37,600 nucleotides of DNA from Isochrysis galbana (lineage: Eukaryota > Haptophyta > Isochrysidales > Isochrysidaceae): the NCBI GenBank assembly GCA_018136815.1, contig CM030942.1, forward strand, positions 3,817,938-3,855,537, in the 5' to 3' direction. The notes under the pieces are model-generated. The model was not told the DNA's origin, made no database searches, and was given only the letters and a program-made list of their open reading frames with translations. The position numbers were made by a program, and so were the translations under genes. Positions 29,601 to 37,600 of the stretch are shown piece by piece (the first letter of the stretch is position 1; every line of letters begins with the position of its first letter).

Positions 29601-31356
29601 CACGAGCCAGCTCGTGATGCTGGTCAAGGACGGGCCACTCGTGCCCATCCTCGTGCGCGGCCAGAAGTGGCAGAGGGGCTTGGCGGAGCGGCGCGAAGTG
29701 TTCGCGGCCGCGTGGAATTGGGTGGACGCGTACGTGCAGGTTGAATACGAGCAGCAACCTGCCGTCGTGGGCATGCTGCGGCAGGCGATGCGAAGCCGAC
29801 GCGCCGTGCTCCTCCTCGACGGGCTCGACGAGTGCGGAAGCACGCGCCGGCTCTTTGAGGCGCATATCGGCGGCATGCTCCTACCGCAGGGTCACGTGGT
29901 GGTGGCGCTCTCTCGGCCGGCTGGGCTAGGCGAGGCGAACATGCGCGCGTTCCGCCGCGCCAGCCTGCTGCCGTTGAGCGAGGCGCAGCAGCAGCGCATG
30001 CTCGAGCAACGGCTGCCGGATGTTGCCGAGCGTGCGAAGCTGTGGAACTACATCGTCGAGCGACTACCGCGCGACGCAGAGGGTAAGCGCATCACGTCCA
30101 ACCCGCTGATGCTCTCGATGCTCGCTTCGATCGCCGAGCTGCGTGTTGGCCACGAGATGCCGCGCTCGGTTGCCGACTTGTACACCGTGGCGACAGACGC
30201 GATGCTCGTGCGTGCAAAGGCAGGCACGGAGGGCAGCTTGCTGGCACAGCCCACCGGATCGAAGCTCAGTGCGCTCTTGCGCAAGCTGTTCCTGCAGGCT
30301 CAGCTGGCGGAGCGACGCGTCATTGATAGTGAGCTGATCAATAGTGCCATCGGCAAGGACGCGCCGTGGCTCATTGAGTGCATACGGAACGACCGCGTGG
30401 CATTGCTGAGCTTGCTTCAGGCGGAGCCGCTTGAGGTGCAGGCGCCACACCTATCGTTTCAGGAGTATATGGCGGCGGTTGCAATTGCAGATGGCGCGGA
30501 GCTGCATGTGCAAACGGTAGAGCAGCTAAGCGCTTTCTGGGCCAACACCATGCGGCTGGGTGCCGAGCTGGGTGAGCGGTTTGCCAATGCGCTCGCTGAC
30601 CAGTTGGGGCTCTCGTCCATGGAGGAGGTGACAGTGGACCGCCCTGCCAGTGTGGTGGCATGCTGTGCAGCACTGGGTGCCATGCTCCAGTCGACGACGG
30701 TGAGGGTGAAGAAGATAAGGTGAGTTTGCTTCCATTGCGTAGAGGGTGAAATGGGTGCTGGGTTCGGTTGCAGCTTCAAGGCCTAGCAGGGGAAAATGTT
30801 TGTTTTATGGAATGCACCTTTGAAGGGGCATGCAGTCCATGAAGAGGTTGTTCACATGGCGATGGCTGGCATGGCGGATGCCCACACCCTTCACCCACCC
30901 CACTGAGCAAATCGAGCACCACACACACTTTCATTATGTCCACCTCGGTTTCTCACTTGTTCCTCACTAGCCTCATGAAGACCTGTTTTGCCATGCAGCT
31001 TTTGTAGTGGTGCTATCGATGATGTGGGTCTCAAAGAGCTCTTTGCAGTCATCCCATTCAAGGGGGCGTTGAACAGTCTCCAAAGTCTCTATCTTGGTGA
31101 CAACAAAATTGGTGATGAGGGGATGAAGGCATTCGCAGAGGCCATATCCAAGGGGGCCCCTTGGATATGGCCTTTGCAAATGCCTTCATCCCTTCATCGC
31201 CAATTTTGTTGTGACCAAGATAGAGATTTTCGAGATTGTTCAAGGCCCCCTTGGATGTGGCCTCTGCAAATGCCTTCATCCCCTCATCGCCGATTTTGTT
31301 GTTCCAGAGACCGAGATTTTCGAGATTGTTCAAGGCCCCGTTGGATATGGCCTTGA
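26692..31356 (+). CDS. NLR-type protein: N-terminal unnamed domain, NACHT NTPase, LRR (LRR exon disrupted by inversion)
   Basis: Exon 1 is 26692-30719 and exon 2 begins at 30999; the 279-bp intron (GTGAGT...TGCAG) joins phase 2 to give KKI-S-FCSGAIDDVGLKEL. ATG 26692 is the first ATG in the frame. Order: low-complexity N-terminus; a conserved-looking domain at about 27240-28230 (LSYPWLSADHPDP, GLFWDYASLPQKPR, LSKMSDLYA, DRGWCFFESV), which I cannot name; a helical region interrupted by an in-frame Gly/Arg/Glu microsatellite (28600-28677); and a NACHT NTPase with Walker A AGPAAGKTT (about 29572), Walker B LLLDGLDE (about 29809) and a sensor-like VVVALSRP (about 29900). Then comes a helical C-terminal part with HLSFQEYMAA (about 30450), typical of NACHT proteins, and LRRs in exon 2. 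As read it stops at TGA 31356 after one good repeat because the next four are inverted. NLR proteins usually act as ligand-triggered oligomeric immune or stress sensors; here that is inference. Confidence 0.8.
28600..28677 (+). repeat. In-frame GGGAGGGA microsatellite in the NLR gene
   Basis: GAGGGAGG-type units encode a Gly/Arg/Glu run in the middle of the NLR ORF. It does not disrupt the frame but splits a helical region that otherwise has normal composition. Length variation between alleles is likely. Confidence 0.8.
30720..30998 (+). other. Intron 1 of the NLR gene
   Basis: It starts GTGAGTTTGC after KKI plus two bases and ends in TTTTGCCATGCAG. Removing it brings the LRR exon into frame with the NACHT exon. 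Confidence 0.7.
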
Positions 31357-31636
31357 CAAATGCCTTCATTCCCTCAGGGCCAATGTCATTGCCACCAAGG
31401 TCGAGATTTTTGAGATTATTCAAGGCCCCCTTGGATGTGGCCTCTGCAAATGCCTTCATCCCCTCATCGCCGATTTTGTTGTTCCAGAGACCGAGATTTT
31501 CGAGATTGTTCAAGGCCCCTTGAATAATCTCGAAAATCTCGATCTCTCATACAACAAAATTGGTGATGAGGGAAGGAAGACATTTGCAGAGGCTCTATCC
31601 AAGGGAGCCTTGAACAATCTCAAACTGAGGTTGTGA
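31063..31636 (+). repeat. LRR array of 90-bp units with an internal inverted block
   Basis: Unit: GALNxLxxLxLxxNKIGDEG followed by MKAFAEAISK (30 residues). One unit reads forward at 31063-31152. About 31157-31515 holds four units in reverse orientation, with an open LRR frame on the minus strand. Forward LRRs resume at about 31516 and end with LNNLKLRL and a stop at 31636. At both junctions the sequence is a palindrome, AAGGGGGCCCCTT on the left and CAAGGCCCCTTG on the right, which is the motif at every unit boundary. If the block is turned back, one continuous frame of about six LRRs results. Confidence 0.9.
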
Positions 31637-31654
31637 ATGAGAAGTGAGTGTCGC

Positions 31655-31766
31655 CATGTCCCGCCGCGTCCTGTCGCATCCGGCCACGTCCTGCCGCGTC
31701 CCGCCGCGTCCTGCTGCATCCTGCCGCGTCTTGCCGCGTCCCGCCGTGTCCCGCCGTGTCCCGTGC
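31655..31766 (+). repeat. 10-bp minisatellite CGTCCYGCCG
   Basis: About 11 units of CGTCCCGCCG / CGTCCTGCCG / CATCCTGCCG in tandem, ending just before a CACAG that could be a splice acceptor (31767-31770). The 10-bp period means that each frame cycles through a repeating peptide. Confidence 0.85.
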
Positions 31767-31770
31767 ACAG

Positions 31771-32484
31771 TTGGTGGACTTGGTGCCAAGAACCTCACTA
31801 ACACACGTGGAACAAGCCTTGGAGCGGCCTCAGCTTGGCTTTTGCAAGCATTTCCACAAGACTCCCACTTTTCAATCAGCTGTAGCCAAAGTGTGTCATA
31901 CTCGTGCTCTGAAGAGATGGAGTGCCCTATTGACCGCAAACAAGTCACGCATTGGCTTCCATGGTGGAATGCGCAAGCGCCTTGGAGAAGAACAATGGAT
32001 AGCCTTTGTGAAATTTGCAGAGATTGAGTACAAGCCCATGTTCCTACGTGCTCTCCAACCAATTGATGGAATGGTCCATTGTTCTGGCACACTTGAAGGT
32101 TCCCCATGCCCTCATGGTATTTGCATCAATCTTAATGAGGTTGACTCAATTGAACTTGGAGAGCGCCTTGCTGGGCTCCACCTCGACCACTCATATGATG
32201 TCACGCACATTTGCAATGTCTGGAGCCACGCTCTCCCAGATAAGCCATGCTCTTGGGATGATGGTCTTTGTGGCCACCTAATTGGACATCTTCTTTTTGG
32301 TACTGAAGATCACATTCTTTCAGCTTGTAGCAAGCGCAAGGTTTGGTGTAAGCAAGTTCATCTTCGTTGTGGAAATGTGCGTGGAAAGAAAGGCGTGCGA
32401 CAAGTAAGTGATTTTTGCCACAATGTTGGTCATGCTCACTATAGCCATGTGCTCACTGTGAGTGACATCAAGTGGCTAGCATGA
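31771..32484 (+). CDS. Uncharacterised Cys/His-containing protein (exon)
   Basis: An open frame of 237 codons after an AG at 31769-31770 ends at TGA 32482. No ATG precedes residue 66 in this frame (first at about 31966), so either an upstream exon exists or translation starts late. Visible features: AVAKVCHTRALKRW, EIEYKPMFLRAL, HCSGTLEGSPCPHG, LAGLHLDHSYDVTHIC then NVWSHALP, CSWDDGLCGHLIGHLLFG, LRCGN and FCHNVGHAHYSH. The paired Cys and His residues suggest a metal-binding fold, and the LDH...H-rich spacing is reminiscent of HNH-like nucleases, but I cannot assign a family. Base composition is less GC-rich than the neighbouring NLR exon. It might be a 3' exon of the NLR gene or an independent gene; the phases tried did not connect. 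Confidence 0.45.
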   Translation: MVDLVPRTSLTHVEQALERPQLGFCKHFHKTPTFQSAVAKVCHTRALKRWSALLTANKSRIGFHGGMRKRLGEEQWIAFVKFAEIEYKPMFLRALQPIDGMVHCSGTLEGSPCPHGICINLNEVDSIELGERLAGLHLDHSYDVTHICNVWSHALPDKPCSWDDGLCGHLIGHLLFGTEDHILSACSKRKVWCKQVHLRCGNVRGKKGVRQVSDFCHNVGHAHYSHVLTVSDIKWLA

Positions 32485-32902
32485 TGGTCCAAGCCTCCCA
32501 CCCTTGTTCAAGCATAGTTGTTGCGTCAGCTCGCGAGCTCGCAGGGTTTTAGAGCTTACACTGATATCAGTAACTTGTATCAGCTTGCAAGCGGCAATAA
32601 CAAAACTGACGTCCTAAAAACAAAACTGCTGGCGCCGCGCCGCCGCTAATAGCCGCTAATGCCTTGCCATGCTCGCGAGGGGATTACAGCCACAGAGTGC
32701 GAGCGATGCGCGATGGGAGTATGCGAGTGCAATTGAACCTCCACCTCTCACTCTCACTCTCCAGAAGTGGGAGGATCTGCACAGTAATCCACTGGGGCAA
32801 GAATCCTCAAAAAATGGGGTGTTGCTGATAATCTGACAGAGCCTAGCCCACTCCCTGCTACAGATGCAAAAAAAAGACGCTCGTCCAGATAAGACCCTCA
32901 TG
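32485..32902. other. Intergenic, no supported gene
   Basis: Contains GAGCTTACACTGATATCAGT, resembling the interior of the element at 25592-26101, and TCAGCTCGCGAGCT palindromes. It may be a decayed relative of that element; no inverted ends were delimited. Confidence 0.35.
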
Positions 32903-34046
32903 TCACACCATAAATTCCAACGCGGCATCGAACCGCAGATGTTTCGCGATGCGGTCATACAACATCTCCATTGAGCCATCACGGCAAAAGTTTACTTGAA
33001 GCAAATTATCAAAATGAAGTACTTTTGTCTTCTAGGCGTAGGCCCAGGTCAATCCTTTTAGCAAAAGTCGCCCAAACTTGTCGGATTTTCCGCGGAACTA
33101 GTTGGCGTAGTCCGCCGTCCGCCGTGACTAGGATCTCCCATGGGCCGGAGGCACTCTTGGAAAGGAAGTCGGGCTCGAGGTCCACGCCCTCCAACTTGTT
33201 GAGGTGGGCTACGATGGTGCTAAGGACCTCTTCGTCCTTAGCCTTGTGGCCGCGTTCGTACGCTGTGAATACGATGATGATTTTTTGGAAGGCTTCGAAT
33301 TCTGCTTCGTCTTCTTGCTCTAAGTCCTCATCGAGCTGTGCCACCTGCGTGGCCGGGGTGGGGGGTGTGGTTAATCCTTTGTTTGGCTGTGTCTCCTTTG
33401 GGCCCGGCGGGCTCATCGTGGTCCTTCCGCTGACGCCTCTCTCCGAGGGTGTAGGGCTGTTGGGGCCTTGTGTTGTTTCCTGTATGTTCTGATGGCTCTG
33501 ATGTTGGGTCTCTTGGGTCGATGCCGGGTCTGTCTCTTGCTCGCGCGCGGCGCTTTTGTTGTCTCGTCTCCTCGTGTTGCAGGGCGCTCCTCCCCTGTCG
33601 TCACCTTTGTTGCCCTTGGCCCCCTTCTTGGGGGTCCATCTTTGCTCAATGCCATCTGCATTGTATTGTGTCGACATGCCCTCTTGGGGGTCATGTCCAT
33701 GATGGTGCCGGGCCAGCCCCTCGTGCCGGGGCACAAGGGCGGTACCACGGCTGTGAAGGGGCCAGGCCCGGAGGCCTTCCCTATTGGGGTGTCTTGTGTA
33801 TGGAGTGTGCTGGGTGTGGCTGAGGAGGGTGGGGTGTGTGTGCTGCATGTTGACTGTTGCCAGCATGCAGGCCTTGGTCGCTCTGTTCTTGATGGCGTCC
33901 GGGCGAGGGACGCTGGCTCTTGCGCCCACCTAATCGGGCGGGTCGTCTTGACGCGGTCGCTTCGGCGATAGGGGGGTGTCCATGAACGCTTCATCCATTG
34001 CGGCGAGGGCGGCGGCGGCGAGAGCGGGCGGCGGCGCGCGCTCCAT
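32903..34046 (-). pseudogene. Broken retroelement-like ORF (ORF1-type)
   Basis: The frame starts MERAPPPALAAAALAAMDEA at ATG 34046, meets an in-frame TAG at 33932-33930, then continues with a charged Gln/Thr/Pro-rich middle and a compact C-terminal part (IIIVFTAYERGHKAKDEEVL, IVAHLNKLEGVDLEPD, VTADGGLRQLVP). It ends at 33009. A +1 shift near 33010 extends the reading with FDNLLQVNFCRDGSMEMLYD and RIAKHLRFDAALEFMV to TGA 32903. Related fragments at 545-645 and 1385-1500 show it is repeated. Basic, low-complexity N-terminus with a small folded C-terminal domain fits the first ORF of a retroelement, but no RT or zinc knuckle accompanies it. Confidence 0.45.
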
Positions 34047-34700
34047 GACCCTATCGTTTTAACGATAATTGGCGTGCTGTTGTCACAGATACATACTCCT
34101 ATGCACCCTTCCACATCTCCCCCCTCGCGGGCCCCCGGCCCCCATTCTAACTCCCCACAAGTTAAAATGAGGGAAAACCCATTAAGGTGGTAGGTACAAC
34201 TATCGGCGGGGCTTCTACGGCCGATCCCATGGGCGGCGGCCGCGCTGGCACGGGCCCGCTCCTCTGGGGCTATGGCTCCGCAACCCTTAGCAGAAGGGCC
34301 GCTGGGCCGCGGCTGTGGAGAGCCATCCACCTGGGCCATGATCGGGCCCGGATGGCTGGTTCCTCCCATTGTCGCGATCGCCGAGGGTGGGCCTCCTCCC
34401 CCACCCCTCTCCTCGCCGCCAGCGTGGCAGCGAGGAGCGAGCGCAAGGCGGGTCTGGTGGGCATATGCGCGGCCTCTTGGGCGCAGAAGCGGGGCAGGTC
34501 GGCAACACCGATATGTGGGGCAACTCTCGTGCCGCTGGGCGCGCAATGATGGCCGCAGGTGCCGCGTTCTGGCGGCCATTCTGGCGGGCTCTCAACGTTG
34601 GTGTTGAACGTCTGCATGCGAGGCGGCAGAATTCGAGGTGGTGGCGGGCAGGAGCGGCGCTCCCCGGCTACGAGGCGCATGCAGATTCGTCCAGATTGCC
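34047..34700. other. GC-rich region without supported gene
   Basis: Frames on both strands overlap without conserved-looking blocks. The sequence lies between the 5' side of the retroelement-like ORF and the left arm of the inverted repeat and may be the 5' untranslated part of the retroelement. Confidence 0.3.
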
Positions 34701-35242
34701 TTGGGGCTCCATGCACGGGCGTGGCTTGCTGTGCATAGCCTCCTAGAGTCCGCGCTTGGCGTCGGAGTTGAATATCGCCGGATATCAGCAGAAGCATGCG
34801 CAAGGAGTGTCCGTGCCGTACGTGTTGGTGTGAGCGCTGAGGTTGGTTTCAAGAGCTGTGAGTAGGCTCATATGGAAGATCAGAGTAAATGCTCTCTAGC
34901 TCATATTTTTTGGTGTATTTTACAGGCCCTCCCGGAGACTTAAAGGCGTCTAAGTCCAAAAAATACCCATTGCTGTCTTTTCTCAAGTTACCGTGGCTCA
35001 AAAGACGGATTGCAAGTCCCTAAAATTCACCAGAAAATATGAGGTAGAGAGCATTTACTCTGATCTTCCATATGAGCCTACTCACAGCTCTTGAAACCAA
35101 CCTCAGCGCTCACACCAACACGTACGGCACGGACACTCCTTGCGCATGCTTATGCTGATATCCGGCGATATTCAACTCCGACGCCAAGCGCGGACTCTAG
35201 GAGGCTATGCACAGCAAGCCACGCCCGTGCATGGAGCCCCAA
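34701..35242. repeat. Long inverted repeat: arms of about 220 bp, loop about 95 bp
   Basis: Left arm 34701-34923 and right arm about 35020-35242 are reverse complements from TTGGGGCTCCATGCACGGGC to the GGAAGATCAGAGTAAATGCT region and beyond. Over the outer 150 bp only one or two differences are visible; the inner 40 bp differ more. The loop contains GACTTAAAGGCGTCTAAGTC. The right arm ends 12 bp from the stop codon of the transposase at 35255. It may be the terminal inverted repeats of two element copies facing each other, or a fold-back element. Confidence 0.85.
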
Positions 35243-35254
35243 CACAACCTGCGA

Positions 35255-37600
35255 CTAGAACACGCACTCTTCGCACTCATCAAGCAACAGGTACCAAGCA
35301 CCGTGCTCCACGGATGACAGTGAGTCGTCGTCCGCCGCTGTGGTGAAGTACGAATCGTGCGACAGGTAATGCGCGGCCGTTGTGTCATCAACGTCATAGT
35401 ACACCAGCCAGTTTGCGACGTCCTCGCCATCTAGCTCAGTGTCGTCCATATTTGCTTCGAGGATGGTGCCTTGCAGCCACCCAGCTCCATCCCAATAGCA
35501 CATCACCGTCCGATCGGTCAGATCCTCTGTCTCAGCCGGTGGGACGCGCTGCTGTGGATGCCAACCGGTTGCACCGCTGCAAACCATGCCGTGCGCTGCA
35601 GCCGCGTGATCTTGGGACGACCCGGCACCTGATATGTCGGCATCCTCCCCTACTAGACTTCCCCCGTTGAGGAGGTTGCGGCACCTTGTCGACTTTGCAT
35701 GGCACAGGTTGGTGCACATTGTGGCGGCTTCCCGGCAAGGGCAGCCACGTTGGCACGTGGCGGTGCACGTACACGCTCCTACCACACCTTTACCCTGCGC
35801 TCCAGAAGTCGAACGGGACTTGCCACCGGTGTCGCCCTTGTACTTGTAGCGATGATCGGTCTTATAGTTTTGGCGTTTCTCAGTGAGAGATTTGCGCTGT
35901 TGGCTACGCTTCCGTTTGTACTCTACTGTTTTCCGGAACATGCTGCGTTTCGCTCTGACAGACACTCGCTGCATCCACTGCGCGCGCTGCGCAGGCCTAC
36001 TCTGCAGGCCAACGAGCTCGAAGAGGCGCGACTCCATCGTCCCGAAGGCCTCGATCCTGTCGTCTGTCTCACCTTTCAACAAGAGCTGCCTGCGAAATTT
36101 GTGGATGCAAACGTTCTGCACGTGTGCCATAGCGAGACCAGTGGAGCAAACGTAGTGTGTGGGCCTCAGCTGCTTCTCCTTGGTTCTGTAATGCAGTGCA
36201 ACGGTGCCGACGCGCTCTGAGGCATTCTGGCACATTGCGCCACGCTCCGGGTGAATCACACCATCGATATTGTTAAAGAACTTAGTCTTGAGCCACGCCT
36301 CCATTTCGGCCCGGAAGTCTGCACAATCATTCCACTGCCGGGACACGTATGGCTCACCGTTTGGCAATGTCAGGTCATGCAAGCGGCAAGTCCGTAGCTT
36401 GCCGGTGAGGAAGCCCTTCCCCTCGTGGATATTGCTAAGGTGATTCACCATTTCTTCGATCCCTTGGACTGCAAGGGACGACATTGATGGTAACGGAGAC
36501 TGCATGTCCGGAGATTGCTCTGTGCCTGCCGCGGCTGCTGCTTCCCTCGCAGTCCGAGCCTCGGTCTCCGCTTTCGCGCGCCAGTCCTTCGCGCTGCGCA
36601 AAGCTGCCGATGTAGATCGCTGCCATGATTTGACAAGAGGGTGAGCCTGCACATTCAGACCGCGATGGTCTTTGGGCTGCCGCTTGTCCACTTCGCCTAG
36701 CTGAGTGATACGGTCCTTGCAACTGCACGTCTTATGAAGGCGATGTCCAACCTCGAACGCCTTTGCGCCTGCGTTCTTGCCCAAGTGGTTGGAGCAGTCG
36801 AAAACGCGAAGTTGGGAACAGTAGTTCGTGCGGCCGGTGGTTTGCTTCGCCTTGGCAAGCACTAGCGGGATCAACAAGTTCGTTGAGGCGTCACCGTCGA
36901 GCACGATACCGTCGAGGGAAGGACGAACACGCAGGTTGTACTTGTCAATGAGGGCGTCGAGATCGCCTTTCTCGAACCAGTCGACTATGTCATCCAGCAT
37001 CTCGCCGCAGCCGATGGCGTCCATGGCCTTCGGAGTGAACTCAAAACCGCCCTTACCACTGAGCATGTCCGTGCCAATGCAGTAGTGCCGATACGCGAGG
37101 ATGCCCCCGGAGTCGAGGTCACACATTGTGCCTGAGCCATTGAGCGAGTTGCGTCCACGTGTGAGCCAGAACATGTCGTTCGTGAGGACGAGCTGTTCGA
37201 TTGAACCGTATCGTACGACCAAGTAGCGCACCAACTCAAGCATCTCCTTCTGCAGCTTCTCGATCCACGGTAGGAGCTTGCTAAGGTATCGGTCGAAGGT
37301 GTTATGCGACATCACTTGCTCCCCTTGCGCGATCGCCACAGTTGCGTAGTCCGAATACATCTGCCCTGCGAGCAGGCACCCAAGAACCTTCATCACGATG
37401 TACTCCGGTCGAGAGTTGGTTTGCTTCCTCCGCTTTTGCTTCCGCCGATCATTCTTAGTCAGCCCATCGCCATCCTCATCCATTCCCTCCGAGCCCGAGT
37501 CCACGTCGAGATTGATACGGCATGCCTTGCCCGTCTTGATGTTGATCATGTCCCCACACACTGAGCACATGAACGGGAGCATCACCGAGTGAATGGCCAT
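35255..37600 (-). CDS. Transposase-like protein with CXC and Tudor-like C-terminal regions
   Basis: An uninterrupted frame of 781 codons from ATG 37600 (at the very edge, so the true start may lie outside) to the stop at 35255-35257. Order: CxxC near residues 12-15; an acidic then basic linker; a predicted RNase-H-like core with LTNDMFWLTRGRNSLNG (Asp about residue 142), LDGDASTN (Asp about 235) and FDCSNHLGKNAGAKAF (about 268-281), resembling the Mutator-type transposase core (D...D...C/H-K spacing); and an alpha-helical middle. At about 610-640 is a CXC (tesmin/TSO1-like) cluster, CTCTATCQRGCPC...C..LC......C. At about 690-760 is a segment VMCYWDGAGWLQGTI...WLVYYDVDD, Tudor/agenet-like. The combination suggests a transposase with DNA- and chromatin-binding tails. 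The exact superfamily is uncertain. The inverted repeat at 34701-35242 adjoins the 3' end and could be its terminal repeat. Confidence 0.65.
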   Translation of the reverse strand: MAIHSVMLPFMCSVCGDMINIKTGKACRINLDVDSGSEGMDEDGDGLTKNDRRKQKRRKQTNSRPEYIVMKVLGCLLAGQMYSDYATVAIAQGEQVMSHNTFDRYLSKLLPWIEKLQKEMLELVRYLVVRYGSIEQLVLTNDMFWLTRGRNSLNGSGTMCDLDSGGILAYRHYCIGTDMLSGKGGFEFTPKAMDAIGCGEMLDDIVDWFEKGDLDALIDKYNLRVRPSLDGIVLDGDASTNLLIPLVLAKAKQTTGRTNYCSQLRVFDCSNHLGKNAGAKAFEVGHRLHKTCSCKDRITQLGEVDKRQPKDHRGLNVQAHPLVKSWQRSTSAALRSAKDWRAKAETEARTAREAAAAAGTEQSPDMQSPLPSMSSLAVQGIEEMVNHLSNIHEGKGFLTGKLRTCRLHDLTLPNGEPYVSRQWNDCADFRAEMEAWLKTKFFNNIDGVIHPERGAMCQNASERVGTVALHYRTKEKQLRPTHYVCSTGLAMAHVQNVCIHKFRRQLLLKGETDDRIEAFGTMESRLFELVGLQSRPAQRAQWMQRVSVRAKRSMFRKTVEYKRKRSQQRKSLTEKRQNYKTDHRYKYKGDTGGKSRSTSGAQGKGVVGACTCTATCQRGCPCREAATMCTNLCHAKSTRCRNLLNGGSLVGEDADISGAGSSQDHAAAAHGMVCSGATGWHPQQRVPPAETEDLTDRTVMCYWDGAGWLQGTILEANMDDTELDGEDVANWLVYYDVDDTTAAHYLSHDSYFTTAADDDSLSSVEHGAWYLLLDECEECVF

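Noticed and set aside
31771..32484. Reading this ORF as a named HNH endonuclease
   Set aside because: His and Cys spacing is suggestive only; the diagnostic HNH residues could not be aligned with confidence.
1..37600. CRISPR arrays, bacterial operons, tRNA or rRNA genes
   Set aside because: No regularly spaced identical repeats with unique spacers, no ribosome-binding-site-linked gene rows, and no tRNA or rRNA sequence was recognised by eye; a tRNA scan could not be run.

Overview
This 37.6 kb window is nuclear DNA from a photosynthetic eukaryote, most likely a haptophyte-like or similar secondary-plastid alga. The reasons are GT-AG introns of about 70-970 bp that restore continuous protein motifs, high GC with long G/C homopolymers and CT/GA microsatellites, many degenerate transposons, and nuclear genes for two organelle-type enzymes: an LpxB-type lipid A disaccharide synthase and a red-chlorophyll-catabolite-reductase-like protein. 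A possible 5' exon of the latter looks like a signal peptide plus plastid transit peptide. No database was consulted, so the lineage is an inference.

Layout. 1-312 is the C-terminal end of a coiled-coil protein (+). 313-2810 holds fragments of a retroelement-like ORF, a terminal exon of an unknown gene (-), and copy 1 of a short interspersed repeat. 2932-5246 is the lpxB-like gene (-, five recognisable exons). 5400-7560 is simple repeats around a possible targeting exon. 8192-9356 is the RCCR-like gene (+, three exons). 9357-13621 is repeat-rich: a CTAGGAC-palindrome element, a degenerate ORF, and a TTAA-bounded element carrying a zinc-ribbon ORF. 13916-14947 is a family-16-type methyltransferase (-). 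15105-15540 is repeat copy 2. 16195-18009 is a 604-residue coiled-coil protein (+). 19358-21255 is a three-exon LRR protein (-). 21930-25514 is a DNA transposon with a two-exon DDE transposase, into or around which LINE and short-repeat fragments have landed; it contains the 100-N assembly gap. 25592-26101 is a non-autonomous element with perfect 14-bp inverted repeats and a perfect 8-bp target duplication. 26692-31636 is a large NLR-type (NACHT-LRR) gene (+). 31655-32484 is a minisatellite and an uncharacterised Cys/His-containing ORF (+). 32903-34046 is a broken retroelement ORF (-). 34701-35242 is a long near-perfect inverted repeat. 35255-37600 is a transposase with C-terminal CXC and Tudor-like regions (-), reaching the window edge.

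The most interesting observation is in the NLR gene. Its LRR exon has 90-bp (30-residue) repeats; the first unit reads forward, the next four units (about 31157-31515) are exactly inverted, and the last units read forward again. Both junctions fall in the GGCC-containing palindrome found at each unit boundary. As read, the protein ends at 31356 after about one repeat; flipping the block back would give an uninterrupted LRR array. This may be a real inversion allele (possibly a recurrent one) or an assembly error; long reads would decide. The housekeeping genes (LpxB-like, RCCR-like, methyltransferase) do not form an obvious pathway cluster.
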